A DNA stretch of 42,192 bases from Humidesulfovibrio sp. (GTDB lineage: Bacteria; Desulfobacterota; Desulfovibrionia; Desulfovibrionales; Desulfovibrionaceae). The stretch's first letter is position 1. The number at the start of each line of letters is the position of its first letter. The notes beneath the pieces were generated by a model, which was not told where the DNA came from, did not search any database, and was given only the letters and a program-made list of their open reading frames with translations. The DNA is taken from positions 1 to 42,192 of the forward strand of contig NZ_JAUYFU010000027.1 in NCBI RefSeq assembly GCF_030689645.1. Direction: 5' to 3'. The translations under genes and the position numbers were made by a program. Positions 41,215 to 42,192 of this stretch are shown here, piece after piece.

Positions 41215-42192
41215 ATGCGGATCCGGTTGCGTGCCAGAATCTTCCTCCTGGCTCTCTTGGCTGTGCTGTCGCTGGTGGGTTGTTCCCAGGCGGAGGAAAA
41301 GCCCGAGGAGTTCCGCATCGGGCTCATGGCGCCCTTGAGCTCCGCCACCCGGTTCACCATGCACCGCGTGGCCCAGGCTCGCGTGGATGAGCTGAACGCC
41401 CAGGGCGGAGTGGAGGTGGGCGGCCGAAAGATGCTGGTCCGGCTCTATGTGGAGGACTCCGGCGACAAGGTCGAGCAGGCCATGAGCGCCATGGGCCGCC
41501 TTGTGCAGCAGCAGCGCGTCTCGGCCATAATCGGCCCGTACTTCAGCCGCGAGGCCATCCCCGTGGCCGCTGCGATGGAGACTATGCGGGTGCCGATGAT
41601 TTCGCCCTCGGCCACCAATCCGGAGGTCACGCGGGGCCGAACGTTCGCCTTCCGGGTCTGCCAGGTGGACAGCGTGCAGGGCGCGGTTCTGGCGCGGTTT
41701 GCCTATGAGGACAGGGGACTGCGCCGCGCCGCGCTGCTGTACGACGAGGCCGACGCGTATTCCTCCGGCTTGGCCGGCTACTTCAGCAATGCCTTTGCCG
41801 CCCAGAGCGCGGCCAAGGTGCATCTGGAGCCCTACCAGGCAGGGACTCATGATTTCATGCCGCACTTGGCGCGCATTGTGGCCGCCGGAGCGCAGGTGCT
41901 CTTTCTTCCAAATTTCCCCATCGACCTGGCTCGGCAAATCCAGCAAGCCCGCGCTGCAGGTTTTTCCGGCCAGTTTCTGGGCGGCGAGTCCTGGGATACG
42001 GACCGCGGCTTCCACAGCCTGCCTGAGGCCCAGGGCGCGGTCTATGAAACGGATTTCGCCACTGCCGCTGCGGACCCGAAGCTCCTTGCCGCGGCCCAGG
42101 CCCTGGCTGCCAAGTCCGGCTCGGAGTTGGACAAGAATACGGCGCTGACCCTGGACGCCCTGGGCCTGCTGCTTGCCGCGGCCAAGAGCGTT
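41215..42192 (+). CDS. Branched-chain-amino-acid-type ABC substrate-binding lipoprotein (3' end outside window)
   Basis: 326 codons are in the window and the frame is open at the edge. AGGGGGGG precedes ATG 41215. The N-terminus is a lipoprotein signal (RIFLLALLAVLSLVGC, with Cys at 23). The mature part is a LivJ/Leu-Ile-Val-binding fold (Peripla_BP_6): FRIGLMAPLS, VSAIIGPYFSREAIPVAAAMETMRVPMISPSATNP, AALLYDEADAYSSGLAGYF, VLFLPNFPIDLARQIQQARAAGF and GGESWD. It would bind amino acids, amides or related solutes outside the inner membrane. It could also be the sensor part of a larger protein, since such domains are fused to signalling domains in this group. The gap 41076-41214 holds no terminator or clear promoter. 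Confidence 0.9.
   Translation, partial: MRIRLRARIFLLALLAVLSLVGCSQAEEKPEEFRIGLMAPLSSATRFTMHRVAQARVDELNAQGGVEVGGRKMLVRLYVEDSGDKVEQAMSAMGRLVQQQRVSAIIGPYFSREAIPVAAAMETMRVPMISPSATNPEVTRGRTFAFRVCQVDSVQGAVLARFAYEDRGLRRAALLYDEADAYSSGLAGYFSNAFAAQSAAKVHLEPYQAGTHDFMPHLARIVAAGAQVLFLPNFPIDLARQIQQARAAGFSGQFLGGESWDTDRGFHSLPEAQGAVYETDFATAAADPKLLAAAQALAAKSGSELDKNTALTLDALGLLLAAAKSV

Overview
The window looks like a chromosomal segment of a GC-rich member of the Desulfovibrionales (Desulfovibrio-type sulfate reducers). Three things point there: paired class I cytochromes very close to Desulfovibrio cytochrome c553, a haem-copper oxidase operon whose subunit II carries two c-type haem sites (the cc(b/o)o3 type known from Desulfovibrio), and chained PAS kinase/HD-GYP signalling genes. 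I see no rRNA, tRNA, CRISPR array, insertion sequence or prophage.

Layout. 1-6060 (minus) is the 5' two thousand codons of a giant FecR-domain/RTX adhesin-like protein, cut off by the window edge and preceded by a good sigma-54-type promoter. 6223-10237 (minus) holds a Lys-rich exported protein, a polytopic membrane protein and the potassium transporter Kup. Kup has a long leader that matches the ydaO-type cyclic-di-AMP riboswitch, with a possible anti-Shine-Dalgarno element. 10618-14333 (plus) is tatA, motA, motB, a PilZ/YcgR-like gene and a SAM methyltransferase. 14337-21142 (minus) is a complete cytochrome oxidase operon: two cytochromes c553, Sco, subunits I, III, IV and II, haem O synthase and a small membrane protein. 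21269-29566 (minus) is wrbA preceded by a four-gene signalling operon: a multi-PAS/GAF histidine kinase, REC-HDOD, REC with a degenerate HD-GYP domain, and REC-HD-GYP.

29757-37249 (plus) is an extended arsenic operon: arsR, thioredoxin-type arsC, an ArsP-like permease, a Cys-rich DUF2703 protein, a TPR protein, a CPKC mini-thioredoxin, an exported CIPC thioredoxin, a CcdA-like electron carrier, an exported rhodanese, ACR3 and a radical SAM/SPASM enzyme. This is the best candidate for an under-described system: arsenate reduction and efflux joined to a trans-membrane thiol relay and a radical enzyme. 37341-38363 encodes GluQ (tRNA-Asp queuosine glutamylation), closed by a bidirectional terminator shared with a low-GC outer-membrane beta-barrel gene (38530-39252, minus). 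murJ (39504-41075) and the start of a branched-chain-amino-acid-type binding lipoprotein (41215 to the edge) end the window.

How it fits together: the oxidase operon probably handles oxygen exposure in a basically anaerobic cell. The kup leader ties potassium uptake to cyclic-di-AMP. PilZ and HD-GYP genes tie motility and signalling to cyclic-di-GMP. All functional calls come from reading motifs by eye; no database search was run.
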